Source of the DNA: Mycobacterium sp.
GTDB lineage: Bacteria > Actinomycetota > Actinomycetes > Mycobacteriales > Mycobacteriaceae
Direction of reading: 5' to 3'
Assembly: GCA_020438915.1 (NCBI GenBank)
Contig: JAGQTR010000354.1
Location: 1 to 6,496 of the forward strand
Length of the DNA: 6,496 nucleotides
The position numbers and the translations under genes are program-made. The notes below the pieces were generated by a model. That model was not told the DNA's origin. It saw only the letters and a program-made list of their open reading frames with translations, and made no database searches. Positions 5,895 through 6,496 of this stretch are shown piece by piece (within the stretch, counting starts at the first letter, position 1; every line of letters starts with the position of its first letter).

Positions 5895-6098
5895 ATGCGA
5901 GGCGCACTCGGAGTCATAGTGCTCGTCTGGTTGTTAATCGGCGTCTTCGCCGCTTTCCAGCGGGACTACTTCAAAGGCGGTGATGCGAACTGCGCAACAG
6001 CGGGAACCATCGCGCTCACCGTGGTCGCGGGGCCGCTGAACTATGCGGGAGTCAATCCTAAAGTCACACATTGCGAAATCCCGCAACCCAGCCAGTAA
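5895..6098 (+). CDS. Small membrane or exported protein, 67 residues
   Basis: The product begins MRGALGVIVLVWLLIGVFAA, a membrane helix (about 4-21) that could also be an uncleaved signal anchor. A charged stretch FQRDYFKGGD follows, then a second hydrophobic stretch TAGTIALTVVAGPLNYAGV (35-53). Cys33 and Cys60 could form a disulfide if that part lies outside. The start at 5895 is set by GGAGGAGG six nt upstream; an in-frame GTG at 5871 falls inside the leader hairpin and is unlikely. Similar short hypothetical proteins occur in mycobacteria as far as I recall, without known function. It is the first gene after the SigF promoter and probably shares an mRNA with the 51-residue gene 36 bp downstream. 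Confidence 0.8.
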   Translation: MRGALGVIVLVWLLIGVFAAFQRDYFKGGDANCATAGTIALTVVAGPLNYAGVNPKVTHCEIPQPSQ

Positions 6099-6134
6099 CT
6101 CACTGACTGCACAACTCACAGAAATGGAGTGGCC

Positions 6135-6290
6135 ATGATCGTCTTGGGCGCGATCCTGCTCATCCTGGGTCTTCTGTTCGGTATGGCGTTTTTGACCTAC
6201 ATCGGCGTCGTACTACTGGTGATCGGTGCCGTCTTCTGGCTGCTCGGCTCCGTCGGCCGTCCGGTCGGGGGGAGGAGAGCCTGGTACTAG
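6135..6290 (+). CDS. DUF6131-like small membrane protein, 51 residues
   Basis: The product begins MIVLGAILLILGLLFGMAFL and ends GSVGRPVGGRRAWY. Two hydrophobic segments (about 2-20 and 22-38) form a helical hairpin, followed by a basic, Gly-rich tail. The pattern MIVLG..LL.LG...VIGAV..LLGS.GR.VGGRR matches the DUF6131 family of short actinobacterial membrane proteins as I remember it. The ATG has GGAG at 6126-6129 five nt upstream. The gap from the preceding small gene is 36 bp with no terminator, so both are probably driven by the SigF promoter at 5819. The function is unknown; the tail suggests contact with lipid headgroups or another membrane protein. Confidence 0.85.
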   Translation: MIVLGAILLILGLLFGMAFLTYIGVVLLVIGAVFWLLGSVGRPVGGRRAWY

Positions 6291-6315
6291 GCTCAACCTC
6301 TTGCCCCATTGTTTC

Positions 6316-6338
6316 ATGCTGCGTGGGGTTATGCTGCG
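6316..6338. repeat. ATGCTGCG direct repeats in the right-hand intergenic region
   Basis: ATGCTGCG occurs at 6316-6323 and 6331-6338, a spacing of 15 bp. Between them lies TGGGG, the complement of CCCCA at 6304-6308. TATGCT at 6330-6335 resembles a -10 box, but no plus-strand gene start follows in the window. Confidence 0.4.
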
Positions 6339-6376
6339 GGCGAAGGGATTTCGAGGAGACTGCAGGCCGGTTCAGG

Positions 6377-6422
6377 CACGTTTCGTAGGCGAAGACCGCC
6401 ACGTTTCGTAGGCGAAGACCGC
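6377..6422. repeat. Perfect tandem repeat, two copies of 23 bp
   Basis: The 23-bp unit begins CACGTTTCGTAGGCG and ends AAGACCGC. It fills 6377-6399 and is repeated without change at 6400-6422. Each unit has a small inverted repeat, TTCG-TAGG-CGAA. The copies lie in a region where I see no gene. It resembles a two-copy VNTR or a paired protein-binding site. Confidence 0.9.
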
Positions 6423-6444
6423 TTTGCCCACCCCACCCCAAAGC
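6421..6444 (-). terminator. Stem-loop, possible 3' end of a minus-strand transcript
   Basis: GCTTTG (6421-6426) and CAAAGC (6439-6444) form a perfect 6-bp stem with a 12-nt loop. On the minus strand the loop is G-rich (GGGTGGGGTGGG). It lies seven nt beyond the TAG at 6452-6454 of the possible partial gene. No U-tract follows, so classical intrinsic termination is weakly supported. Confidence 0.3.
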
Positions 6445-6451
6445 TGTTCTG

Positions 6452-6496
6452 CTAGTTGGTTGTTGGTGGTGGGGGTTGGAAGGGTTGGTACCACCA
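6452..6496 (-). CDS. Possible 3' end of a proline-rich protein gene, cut by the window edge
   Basis: Read on the minus strand from the right edge, one frame gives WWYQPFQPPPPTTN and then TAG. A Pro/Thr-rich tail, a stop codon and a stem-loop just after it would fit the end of a gene entering from outside. Only 14 residues are visible and the other two minus frames are also open here, so the call is tentative. I do not recognise the protein. Confidence 0.3.
   Translation of the reverse strand, partial: WWYQPFQPPPPTTN

Noticed and set aside
6301..6335. Promoter for an unseen plus-strand gene
   Set aside because: TATGCT is a possible -10 box, but -35 spacing is poor and no start codon follows the GAGGAG at 6354-6359 at usable distance.
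6377..6422. CRISPR array
   Set aside because: The two repeats touch each other with no spacer between them, and no cas gene is present.
6160..6441. Minus-strand ORF of 93 codons at the right end
   Set aside because: It is antisense to the DUF6131-like gene, begins at a TTG without a ribosome binding site and passes through the tandem repeat.

Overview
The window looks like chromosomal DNA from a mycobacterium (Mycobacterium or Mycolicibacterium). It is GC-rich, and the order oligoribonuclease, mycolate-type short-chain reductase, UMF1-type transporter, proline-rich MmpS-like membrane protein follows the M. tuberculosis Rv2511-Rv2507 neighbourhood as I remember it. The protein lengths (215, 268 and 445 residues for the first three) fit that assignment. 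No rRNA, tRNA, CRISPR array, insertion sequence or phage gene is visible.

Layout. Orn lies at 44-691 on the minus strand. From 691 to 863 there is no intact gene. This gap holds what looks like the 5' stub of a HerA/DUF853-type helicase gene (Rv2510c-like): its start, about 22 codons and a leaderless promoter remain, and the stub stops at a short palindromic junction next to the stop codon of the reductase gene. The reductase (cmrA, 863-1669, minus) and a 12-helix UMF1/MFS transporter (1695-3032, plus) diverge from a gap of only 25 bp with two overlapping -10 boxes. The transporter meets an MmpS-like membrane protein gene (3040-3843, minus) tail to tail with 7 bp between the stop codons. A serine S9 (prolyl-oligopeptidase-like) peptidase follows at 3942-5804 on the plus strand. 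Next comes a textbook-like SigF promoter (5819-5844), a 7-bp leader hairpin and a strong ribosome binding site, feeding two very small membrane protein genes (67 and 51 residues; the second is DUF6131-like). The last 200 bp hold direct repeats, including a perfect two-copy 23-bp tandem repeat, a stem-loop, and possibly the 3' end of a gene entering from the right on the minus strand.

Function. Orn clears 2-5 nt RNA fragments and pGpG. CmrA performs the final reduction of the mycolic motif in cell-envelope synthesis. The MmpS-like protein and the UMF1 transporter are envelope proteins of unknown substrate, and their stable placement beside cmrA suggests, without proving, an envelope role. The peptidase is probably a cytosolic oligopeptidase. 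The SigF pair is probably a stress or stationary-phase envelope unit. Several genes (orn, the helicase stub, cmrA, the transporter) have a TANNNT box 7-8 nt before the start codon and no Shine-Dalgarno sequence, the arrangement of leaderless mycobacterial transcripts.

The points most worth a second look are the helicase deletion scar, the overlapping divergent leaderless promoters, the SigF-driven small-protein operon with its leader hairpin, and the 23-bp tandem repeat.
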